DNA of 64,000 nt, from contig NC_015703.1 in the NCBI RefSeq assembly GCF_000218895.1, positions 4,477,001 to 4,541,000 of the forward strand, in the 5' to 3' direction. Below the pieces are notes generated by a model that was not told the DNA's origin, searched no databases, and saw only the letters and a list, made by a program, of their open reading frames with translations. The stretch is from Runella slithyformis DSM 19594. GTDB lineage: Bacteria; Bacteroidota; Bacteroidia; Cytophagales; Spirosomataceae. Below are positions 35,600-42,242 of the stretch, piece after piece (within the stretch, counting starts at the first letter, position 1; every line of letters starts with the position of its first letter). A program made the position numbers and the translations under genes.

Positions 35600-36517
35600 T
35601 CAATTAAACGATGCTCTAAATTCAATTGGTGTCAAGTTTGTTTTGCTTTTAAATAATTTACTAAACGATTGTGGATGCTCAAAGCCTAGCTGATATGCAA
35701 TCTCACTTACTGATAGATTGGTCGTTGTCAATGCTTCTTTTGCCTTTTCTATTAGTTTGTTGTGAATATGCTGTTGTGTACTCTGTCCCGTAAGTGTTCT
35801 TAACATATCACTTAAATAATTGGAAGAAACGTTCATTTTTCCTGCAAAATATTGAACTGTCGGTAGTCCTGATTCTATATGTTTATCGTTTTTAAAATAT
35901 TCATCAAGTAATTCTTCCATTTTAGTCAATAGGTCATTTCCTGCTTTTTTTCTTGTCAGAAATTGTCTGTTGTAGAAACGATTGCAATAATTCAAAAATA
36001 ATTCAAGATGTGAAACCATTACGTCTTGACTAAACTGGTCTATTGATGTCTGATACTCTTGCTCTATGTTCTTAAATATTCCTTCGAGCATCTTTTCTTC
36101 TTTGTCGGAAAGATGCAAGGCTTCATTTACGGCATAAGAAAAAAAACCGTAGTCTTTTATGGCTTTTCCTAATGGATAATTTAAAATAAAATCAGCATGA
36201 AAAACCAACCAGTATCCTGACACTTTGTAATTATCTTCGCTGCCTACTGATAAAATTTGTTTGGGTGCTGTCATAGCCAATACACCTTCATCAAAGTCGT
36301 AGTAGTTTTGTCCGTATTTTAATTTGCCACTTAAATTTTTTTTCAGCGAAACGCCATAAAAATTTAATATAAAATGTAGTTCTTCTGTTTTTCCAGCTGA
36401 TTGTACTTCATCCATATTAATCAAACTGATTAATGGATGAAGTGGTTTAGGTAATCCCATTAGCCGATGTAGCTCTGAAACGGAATTGATAGCGATATGA
36501 TTTATATTTTTTGCCAT
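35600..36517 (-). CDS. AraC-family transcriptional regulator
   Basis: A 305-residue regulator. The C-terminal 100 residues are the double helix-turn-helix of AraC/XylS proteins (VQYFAGKMNVSSNYLSDMLRTLTGQSTQQHI, then LSVSEIAYQLGFEHPQSFSKLFKSKTNLTPIEFR). The N-terminal domain is a cupin-like sensor. It lies downstream of, and on the same strand as, DoxX and SDR genes (78 bases after DoxX), and probably controls them. AT-rich, cassette-borne. Confidence 0.9.
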   Translation of the reverse strand: MAKNINHIAINSVSELHRLMGLPKPLHPLISLINMDEVQSAGKTEELHFILNFYGVSLKKNLSGKLKYGQNYYDFDEGVLAMTAPKQILSVGSEDNYKVSGYWLVFHADFILNYPLGKAIKDYGFFSYAVNEALHLSDKEEKMLEGIFKNIEQEYQTSIDQFSQDVMVSHLELFLNYCNRFYNRQFLTRKKAGNDLLTKMEELLDEYFKNDKHIESGLPTVQYFAGKMNVSSNYLSDMLRTLTGQSTQQHIHNKLIEKAKEALTTTNLSVSEIAYQLGFEHPQSFSKLFKSKTNLTPIEFRASFN

Positions 36518-36594
36518 TGGTCAAATTTAATAAAAATCAACAACGCTTGTTTTGAACTTACATTGTTGATTTTTAAGGTTTCTGTTTTCCGAGA

Positions 36595-36963
36595 TTACTT
36601 TTTTGCAAATATCCAAGCCCAAGCAATAAATAAAAACTGAATGGGTAGCCGTATAATGCTTGCAACAAACTTCTCATTACCTGTCTTGTAATACCCAATG
36701 CTTTCTGGAATATGGATTGCAAAGAAAAATACCACCAACATCGCTATAATTAACTTTGCAGCAATGGCTCTTGTTTTAATGGGTATCAAAAGTATTGCTA
36801 AAACAATTTCCACAAAGCCACTTATAATGATTAACGTTTTTTGTGCTGGCAACCAAGAAGGCATCATTGCAAAATACTGTTCGGGCTGTATAAAATGCAT
36901 CGAGCCCATAAAAAGGTAAAATGCAACTAACAGGCAGAGTAATACGATTTTTACTGTTTTCAT
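36595..36963 (-). CDS. DoxX-family membrane protein
   Basis: A 122-residue protein with four membrane segments: KIVLLCLLVAFYLFMGSMHF, LIIISGFVEIVLAILLIP, AKLIIAMLVVFFFAIH and LPIQFLFIAWAWIF. The FYLFMGSMHFIQPEQY opening is characteristic of DoxX/DoxD-like proteins. One base separates it from the SDR stop upstream, so they form one operon. DoxX-like proteins are often linked to oxidative stress; the exact role here is unknown. Confidence 0.85.
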   Translation of the reverse strand: MKTVKIVLLCLLVAFYLFMGSMHFIQPEQYFAMMPSWLPAQKTLIIISGFVEIVLAILLIPIKTRAIAAKLIIAMLVVFFFAIHIPESIGYYKTGNEKFVASIIRLPIQFLFIAWAWIFAKK

Positions 36964-36964
36964 A

Positions 36965-37888
36965 TTAAAATTCGTATTTTATATTGGTTAATTTTTCCGA
37001 AACTTCCCATAGTTTTTTAGCCAAATCTTTGTCATAAGATTTGTCACTTGATTTTACCAGCTCAGGATATCCTTTCATTTCCATCATTTTGGTTGGGCCG
37101 AAATACTCCGAACCCTTAACATTTTGATCGGTAGCTGCACGTAAAATAGGTAGTGTTCCGATTTTTACATTTTGGGCAAGAATATTATTCAAAATAACGG
37201 CCATTAAAAATCCTGAATTTGCTTGCAGGTTTGTTTTTGTATAACCTGGATGAGCCGCAGTTACAATAGTACTGATATTGTTTGCTTTCAAACGTCTGTC
37301 TAATTCATAAGCAAAAAGTAAGTTAGCCAATTTGCTTTGAGCATATGCCTGTTCTCTGTTATATGATTGTTCAAAGTTCAAATCATCAAAATGAATATCA
37401 GGCTTCATACTTTCTGTTTTATGAACAATGCTGCTTTGAACTGAAATTCTTGAATTTGGGGTGCTTTTAAGTATATCTAAAAGCAAGCCAGTGAGCAAGA
37501 AATGGCCTAAATGGTTGGTGCCAAATTGAACTTCAAAATTCTGTTTTGTCACTTCTCTTTTGGGTGGGTTCATCACACCGGCATTATTTACCAAAACATC
37601 AAGTTTTGAATATTTAGAATGAAATTCATCTGAAAATTTTCGGATAGAGTGCAAGTCAGCCAAATCCAGTTGCATTAAGTCTAATTTTGCATTGGAATTC
37701 TCTTTCTTAATTGTTTCCAAAGCTTCCCTGCCTTTTTGCAAGTTTCGAGCACTCATAATGATATGAGCTCCTTTTTTACTCAACACTTTTGTCGCTTCAA
37801 AACCAAGTCCGCTGTTTGCACCTGTGATTAAGAATGTTTTTCCTTGCTGTGAAGGAATGTTGTTTGCTGTCCAATTTGTTGTTGCCAT
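36965..37888 (-). CDS. short-chain dehydrogenase/reductase
   Basis: A 307-residue SDR. NAD(P) motif ITGANSGLGFEATKVLSKKG at the N-terminus, NNAGVMNPP structural motif near residue 90, and the catalytic Tyr-x-x-x-Lys in YAQSKLANLLF near residue 180. The closest named relatives would be retinol dehydrogenase/WW-oxidoreductase-like SDRs that act on aldehydes or ketones. First gene of the SDR-DoxX-AraC unit; a compact redox cassette under AraC control. Confidence 0.92.
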   Translation of the reverse strand: MATTNWTANNIPSQQGKTFLITGANSGLGFEATKVLSKKGAHIIMSARNLQKGREALETIKKENSNAKLDLMQLDLADLHSIRKFSDEFHSKYSKLDVLVNNAGVMNPPKREVTKQNFEVQFGTNHLGHFLLTGLLLDILKSTPNSRISVQSSIVHKTESMKPDIHFDDLNFEQSYNREQAYAQSKLANLLFAYELDRRLKANNISTIVTAAHPGYTKTNLQANSGFLMAVILNNILAQNVKIGTLPILRAATDQNVKGSEYFGPTKMMEMKGYPELVKSSDKSYDKDLAKKLWEVSEKLTNIKYEF

Positions 37889-38044
37889 TTTAATTTATTG
37901 TTATTGTTAAAGATGGCACAAATGTCAGTCGACTTTTACTGGTCTATGTAGTCAAATCTCTGTTTGTAGTGTTCAAATCAAGAATAGGTCGAAATTCTTT
38001 GTCAATTTTTTGGTTGTTGAATGGTTGTTTGGTCTTTTAAAATG

Positions 38045-38181
38045 ACGCACAACGTTTTGCAGCTACACGCAGGTGGGGATTTTTAGCACTGAACTTCATT
38101 AAAAGTACAGAACTTGGATTTAGCACTTCACTTTCATAGAAGCACTAAACCCCCACTTGCGTGTAGGTGCTGTTATGTGTG
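38045..38181 (-). repeat. attC-like palindromic element E3
   Basis: On the minus strand: CCACACATAAC (R''-like) then CTACACGCAAGTGGGG, the shared central block TAAATCCAAGTTCTGTACTT, CCCCACCTGCGTGTAG and GTTGTGCGTC (R'-like). The outer arms are complementary over about 15 bp, giving a VCR-like fold of about 135 nt. The sequence after the GTT (GTCATTTTAAAAGACC) resembles that after the GTT at 39136, consistent with recombination at this triplet. Confidence 0.65.
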
Positions 38182-38191
38182 GTTATTTTTG

Positions 38192-38287
38192 TGTCTGCTG
38201 TCGGATTCGAACCAACTATCTCACCTTCACAAACCAACTTTTACGATTGGCTTGTGGAGGGGTCGCTTTACCGTTAAGCTAGCAGAC
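38192..38287 (-). tRNA. tRNA-like gene with abnormal, extended anticodon arm
   Basis: Acceptor stem GTCTGCT/AGCAGAC is a perfect 7 bp; D arm GCTT-AACGGTA-AAGC and T arm GTTGG-TTCGAAT-CCGAC are canonical. Between them, instead of a 5-bp anticodon stem, is a stem of about 15 pairs (CCTCCACAAGCCAAT with GTTGGTTTGTGAAGG, one mismatch and two wobbles) closed by CGTAAAA. The loop has 7 bases, but position 33 would be G, not U. Total is 96 nt. It may be a decoy tRNA, a processed RNA or a defective tRNA. It overlaps the last bases of the HEPN-motif gene. Confidence 0.55.
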
Positions 38288-39110
38288 TTTCTAATTTTCT
38301 ATAAATACTGTTTATGTCGTCATTGCTGAAACGCCCAAAGTTAGTTGTAATATAACTCTTCAAAGCGTTTTCAAATCTGTTTTTGTCATTTTTTAATTTC
38401 TTTAGCCCTTTGAATGTTTTTCCATTATCTGCTTTTGATTTGTCAAACAAAATTTTTGCTATTCTATCATTGTCGGGTTTAGATGACGTAGAAATAAGAT
38501 AAGCAATATGTTTAACAATGTTTGTTAGAATAAGAAAATCTGAGAAATCAATGTCATTCAGAGGATTTGGAAGACCTGATAAATGTAAGTCACTTAAAAA
38601 TTCGTTCTTATTTTTCTGTATTTTTTCATATCTACTTTTTAGTTCTTCCACGTCTCGGTCTGTATGAGACATATAATTTCTAACTATTCTGTAATATTCA
38701 TAAATGTCGATTAAATCAGAAGGTAGAGTAAGTGAAATGTTTTTCAATGTATTTTGAAATTTTGTTTCTCCTTTCCCTGGTTCTACCCATGTTTTTTCAG
38801 GGAAATACTCTTGCCACTCGATTCTGAAGTCTTTTAAAAACTGTTCTGATTGTTGCGATACAGATGAAACATAATATTGTCTAATTCTTGAACTAAATTT
38901 TAAGAAATCAACTTCGTCAACTTTAACCTTGTGTTTAGATGAAAGTTGCTGTATGTATTTTTGTAAATTTTCCTTTGGGGCTTGTTCGATAAATTCTTTA
39001 ATAGCAATTTCATTACACTCAACAACAGCGTCAAACTCACCGAGAGTCTTTTTTAACTTTCGGTAAGCGAAGAATGAAAATTTTGTAATATCTAAATCTC
39101 TATCGGGCAT
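38274..39110 (-). CDS. HEPN-motif protein, possible RNase effector
   Basis: A 278-residue helical protein with no named family. Residues 144-149 read RNYMSH, fitting the R-x4-6-H signature of HEPN ribonucleases (often R-N-x-x-x-H), preceded by the helix DLIDIYEYYRIV as expected. N- and C-terminal parts are helical and charged. HEPN proteins are frequent RNA-cutting effectors in toxin-antitoxin and anti-phage systems, often targeting tRNA anticodon loops. The gene ends inside the tRNA-like gene and is flanked by attC-like sequences, so gene plus tRNA-like RNA appear to form one mobile cassette. Confidence 0.6.
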   Translation of the reverse strand: MPDRDLDITKFSFFAYRKLKKTLGEFDAVVECNEIAIKEFIEQAPKENLQKYIQQLSSKHKVKVDEVDFLKFSSRIRQYYVSSVSQQSEQFLKDFRIEWQEYFPEKTWVEPGKGETKFQNTLKNISLTLPSDLIDIYEYYRIVRNYMSHTDRDVEELKSRYEKIQKNKNEFLSDLHLSGLPNPLNDIDFSDFLILTNIVKHIAYLISTSSKPDNDRIAKILFDKSKADNGKTFKGLKKLKNDKNRFENALKSYITTNFGRFSNDDINSIYRKLESLLA

Positions 39111-39126
39111 TTCGGTCTTTTATAAT

Positions 39127-39200
39127 CACACATAACATCTGTATATACGCCACACTGTGTCGCATATCAAACATCAGCAGATGTGTATACGCAAGTTTAT
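39127..39200 (-). repeat. attC/attI-like element upstream of the HEPN cassette
   Basis: On the minus strand GCGTATACACATCTG pairs imperfectly with ACAGATGTTATGTG across GATATGCGACACAGTGTGGCGTATA. It ends in GTTATGTGTG, the same boundary sequence as in E3 (inverted on the plus strand: CACACATAAC at 39127). The HEPN gene starts about 17 bases beyond it. Confidence 0.5.
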
Positions 39201-39390
39201 AAAAATTTGAATGTATAAACTTCCGAGCAACGAAAAAATTAAATCCCTCAACTTCGCCAAAAATTCCGAATTTACCGAATCTGCTAATTTGGGCATCATT
39301 CGTAATCTCACCCCAAATCCTGCTAAACACCGTCCCCGATTCTATAAACCCATTTTCTGTAACAAATACCTTTCGGTTACTTTTTATCAC
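39201..39390 (-). pseudogene. decayed copy of the 3' end of the gene at 44623-44880
   Basis: Sequence at about 39177-39331 matches 44556-44711 along its length with small gaps: ATAAAAATTTGAAT, TTCCGAGC.ACGAAAA, TCCGAA and ACCCCAAATCC.GC.AAAC are shared. In the decayed copy the reading frame is interrupted. Both copies are followed on the minus strand by an attC-like hairpin and a cassette gene, so this is a duplicated cassette-insertion locus. Confidence 0.6.
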
Positions 39391-39393
39391 TTT

Positions 39394-39441
39394 TTGTATA
39401 TTTTCCGTTATTTTTGGTTAGTATTTGTATTCATTATACAA
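39394..39441. promoter_or_regulatory. operator-like sites before umuD
   Basis: TTGTATA at 39394-39400 and TTGTAT-TCAT-TATACAA at 39425-39441 share half sites with the operators at 19315. They lie about 90-135 bases before umuD, suggesting that the element's repressor or a LexA-like protein controls umuDC. Confidence 0.45.
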
Positions 39442-39529
39442 TTTTTTTCACTAACACTTTGATTACATTCAAAAACCCGCTTTATTTTGGTCTTTTTACG
39501 CTTCGTTTACCCCATAACCACGATAAAGC

Positions 39530-39979
39530 ATGTTTAAAATCTATGAATCCCCCGAGGTAGAACTCTTCGCTCTGGACGAAGAAGACCTCGAAACTTACAG
39601 CATTCCCCTCTACCAATCCCGCATTCAGGCGGGATTTCCTTCCCCTGCCGACGATTATCAGGAACTCTCGCTCGATGTCCTGAAATTCTTGGTCGACAGC
39701 CCGCACAGTACCTTTTGTGTGAAGGTCAACGGCAATTCGATGGAGGGAGCCGCCATCAAACACGGCTCCATTTTGGTCGTAGACCGATCCAAAACGGTCC
39801 AAAACGAAAGCATCATCATTGCCATGCTCAACGGTGATTTTACCGTGAAGCGCTACCGAAAAACCAAAGGCCAAGTCTGGCTCATTCCCGAGCATCCCGC
39901 CTATGAGCCTGTTTTGGTCACTGAACACATGGACTTTCAGGTTTGGGGGGTTGTTACGTACATCATTACCCAGCCCTGA
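39530..39979 (+). CDS. umuD: UmuD-like SOS mutagenesis protein
   Basis: A 149-residue S24-fold protein that is converted to UmuD' by self-cleavage and then joins UmuC as DNA polymerase V. Cleavage site QAG (Ala34-Gly35) in the stretch SRIQAGFPSPADDY; catalytic Ser70 in VNGNSMEG and Lys107 in FTVKRYRK are intact. The longer-than-E.-coli N-terminus is usual in Bacteroidota. umuC starts 2 bases after its stop. Operator-like sites precede it. Unlike the repressor at 18605, this S24 protein keeps its catalytic pair. Confidence 0.93.
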   Translation: MFKIYESPEVELFALDEEDLETYSIPLYQSRIQAGFPSPADDYQELSLDVLKFLVDSPHSTFCVKVNGNSMEGAAIKHGSILVVDRSKTVQNESIIIAMLNGDFTVKRYRKTKGQVWLIPEHPAYEPVLVTEHMDFQVWGVVTYIITQP

Positions 39980-39980
39980 T

Positions 39981-41249
39981 ATGTTTGCATTGGTCGACTG
40001 CAATAATTTTTACGTTTCGTGTGAACGGGTTTTTAACGGGAAAATACACCACAAACCCGTCGTGGTGCTTTCAAATAATGACGGTTGCGTCATCGCAAGG
40101 TCCAACGAAGCCAAGGCCCTCGGCATCAAAATGGGTGCTTTAGCCTTTGAAAATGAGGACTTTTTTACGAAAAATAACGTAGAAGTCTTTTCTTCCAACT
40201 ACGCTTTGTACGGCGATATGTCCGACCGCGTCATGAAAACCATTGCCGAAATGGTGCCCGATATGGAAGTGTATTCCATAGACGAAGCTTTCATTGATTT
40301 TCACCATATGCCCTACGAGGATTTGGAAGCGTTGGCGCAGAAAATCCGTCAACGCGTCAAACAGTACACGGGTATTCCCGTCAGCATCGGCATTGCGCCC
40401 ACCAAAACGCTGGCCAAAGTCGCCAATCGTTACACCAAAAAGTACCTTCCCCACATCGGTGTTTATCAGATTGACTCCGATCACGATGCTGAGAAGGCAC
40501 TGGTCAACACCTCCGTGGAAGATATTTGGGGCGTGGGCTACAAATACGCCAAAATGCTCAACGAGCATAATATCTATAATGCCCTGGAACTGACCTACGC
40601 CAAAGAGGAATGGATACGCCAAAAAATGCACGTCGTGGGCGTACGGATGTTACACGAATTGCAGGGTACGATCTGCTATAACCTTGACAATGAACCCTCT
40701 CCCAAAAAAGGCATTTGTGTTTCCCGTTCGTTCGGCCAGTCGCAAAAAGACGTTAAAGTGATCACGGAAGCTGTGGCCACCTTTGCGGCCCGTTGCGGTG
40801 AAAAACTCCGTAAACAGCAGAGCTGCGCTCACATCGTCCATGTATTTCTCTACACCAATCGCCACCGACAGGACCAACCGCAGTATTTCAACTCTAAAGT
40901 GCTGCAGTTGCCGACTTCCACCAACAGCAGCATCGAAATCATCCGCTACGCCCTGCGGGGATTGGAGTTGATCTTTAAATCAGGTTACAGTTACAAAAAA
41001 GCGGGTGTGATGATCTCGGGAATTGTGCCCGAAAATCAGGTACAAATCGACCTGTTTGATACTCGAAAACGCGAAATTGATACCAAAGCCATGAAAGCGC
41101 TCGACGAGCTCAACCGTCGCATGGGCCGCGATACGGTCAAAATAGCGGTGCAGGGTTTCGGCCGCGACTGGCACCTTCGTCAGGAACGAAAATCAAGGTG
41201 CTATACTACCCGCTGGCAGGAAATTTTAGAAGTAGAAGCGTGGGGGTGA
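39981..41249 (+). CDS. umuC: Y-family DNA polymerase V subunit UmuC
   Basis: A 422-residue translesion polymerase. MFALVDCNNFYVSCERVF (first catalytic Asp), SNYALYGDMSDRVM, YSIDEAFIDF (catalytic Asp-Glu) and GIAPTKTLAKVANRYTKK are hallmark motifs; the C-terminal ENQVQIDLFDTR contains a sliding-clamp-binding motif (QIDLF). ATG at 39981 directly follows umuD. Mobile elements often carry umuDC, which gives damage tolerance and mutagenesis to the host and may help element replication under stress. Confidence 0.95.
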   Translation: MFALVDCNNFYVSCERVFNGKIHHKPVVVLSNNDGCVIARSNEAKALGIKMGALAFENEDFFTKNNVEVFSSNYALYGDMSDRVMKTIAEMVPDMEVYSIDEAFIDFHHMPYEDLEALAQKIRQRVKQYTGIPVSIGIAPTKTLAKVANRYTKKYLPHIGVYQIDSDHDAEKALVNTSVEDIWGVGYKYAKMLNEHNIYNALELTYAKEEWIRQKMHVVGVRMLHELQGTICYNLDNEPSPKKGICVSRSFGQSQKDVKVITEAVATFAARCGEKLRKQQSCAHIVHVFLYTNRHRQDQPQYFNSKVLQLPTSTNSSIEIIRYALRGLELIFKSGYSYKKAGVMISGIVPENQVQIDLFDTRKREIDTKAMKALDELNRRMGRDTVKIAVQGFGRDWHLRQERKSRCYTTRWQEILEVEAWG

Positions 41250-41269
41250 TCGGATTTAGTGATCCTGTA

Positions 41270-41313
41270 AATTGTCGGAAGGGCTTCTCAAGTTAGTATT
41301 TGCGCCCTGCCTC
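41270..41313. repeat. dispersed hairpin repeat, copy B
   Basis: AATTGTCGGAAGGGCTTC ... TTTGCGCCCTGCCTCC, second copy of the unit at 28287-28338 (shorter loop, one mismatch in the stem). It begins 21 bases after umuC and may serve as its terminator or as a mobile repeat. Confidence 0.6.
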
Positions 41314-41338
41314 CAAGATGAATAGTAGGAGCTATTTA

Positions 41339-42082
41339 TTATTTCCTATGTAATGGATCTTCGTCTGTTTCAGTCGAAATAAATTTTATTGGTATATATT
41401 TACTAGAGTTCGTAAATATATACTCCTGTTCTTTTCTTTTACTTTCTTTTCTTTCTTCGATGATTTGCTTTAAAGTTGGCTCGACACTTAATCTTTCCCT
41501 TTGTAAAACGCTATTTTTTACGATCTTACGAGTATTATGTGCTATTTTTTTTATAGACTTTTGTTTTCTTTTTTTAGAAGGTTTTTCTTTAGGTTTTTCA
41601 GCTTCTTTTCTAAATTTATCAACTTCATGTTTAAGCAACAAAAGGCGAGTATCTAAAATTATATCATTTTTTGTACGTTTTGAAACATTACATATTCTAC
41701 TATATTCTAAATCTACGTATTTAGATATTTTAGGTGTAATCTTATTTAAAGTTCTCAAGAAAGAGAGTAAATAATTACAATCTCTCAACAAAGGTGGTAT
41801 TGAATCGCCAAGAGGTTCTTTTATTTTTTCGGGCTGCTTAACAGTATTGTTTATTTCAGTTAATTCATTAAACTTAGCTTTAAAATATGATTGAATTTTG
41901 GCTTTACGAATATTGTAGCATATTTCAATTTCTAACTGATTCAGAAAATGCATACTTTGACTTTTCCCCAATTTTAATTTTAATTGACTAATTATAGCAT
42001 CTACTTTTTCAGTAGTATTAATTGGGGAATATTCGTTTACATCTATCATTTGAGTAAAAGTTAAATATCTTGAGTTTTTCAA
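41339..42082 (-). CDS. hypothetical Lys-rich protein
   Basis: A 247-residue, very basic protein from AT-rich DNA. Helical N-terminal two thirds (KVDAIISQLKLKLGKSQSMHFLNQLEIEIC...), then a Lys/Arg-rich segment (KPSKKRKQKSIKKIAHNTRKIV) that could bind nucleic acid. No family recognised. A later in-frame ATG (MIDVNEYS, at 42049) is possible. Cassette-type gene whose 5' side borders attC-like element E4. Confidence 0.55.
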   Translation of the reverse strand: MKNSRYLTFTQMIDVNEYSPINTTEKVDAIISQLKLKLGKSQSMHFLNQLEIEICYNIRKAKIQSYFKAKFNELTEINNTVKQPEKIKEPLGDSIPPLLRDCNYLLSFLRTLNKITPKISKYVDLEYSRICNVSKRTKNDIILDTRLLLLKHEVDKFRKEAEKPKEKPSKKRKQKSIKKIAHNTRKIVKNSVLQRERLSVEPTLKQIIEERKESKRKEQEYIFTNSSKYIPIKFISTETDEDPLHRK

Positions 42083-42116
42083 AAAATTAATCCAAAGCTC
42101 AATTCAATTTTATAAG

Positions 42117-42226
42117 AACTATTACGTAATACTCATAGGATGGCACTTAGCATTAAAACAGTGGCGGACTTAGAAGCACAAAGCTTGATTTAACCACTGA
42201 ACCGCCAATTTCTTGTAGGTACTGTT
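42117..42226 (-). repeat. attC-like palindromic element E4
   Basis: On the minus strand it starts with GCCTAAC, a perfect R''-box (RYYYAAC), then TTGGCGGTTCAGTGG, the shared block TTAAATCAAGCTTTGTGCTT, and TCCGCCACTG as the opposing arm. The R' end is not clearly recognisable. It directly follows the stop of the PIN-domain gene. Confidence 0.55.
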
Positions 42227-42242
42227 AGGCTTATGTGCTTCT

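Noticed and set aside
35392..35625. 77-codon minus-strand frame covering element E2
   Set aside because: It overlaps the end of the AraC gene in another frame and runs through the palindromic element; no protein features.
39211..39462. Plus-strand 83-codon frame before umuD
   Set aside because: It runs through the decayed copy of another gene on the opposite strand and through the operator region; no coding features.
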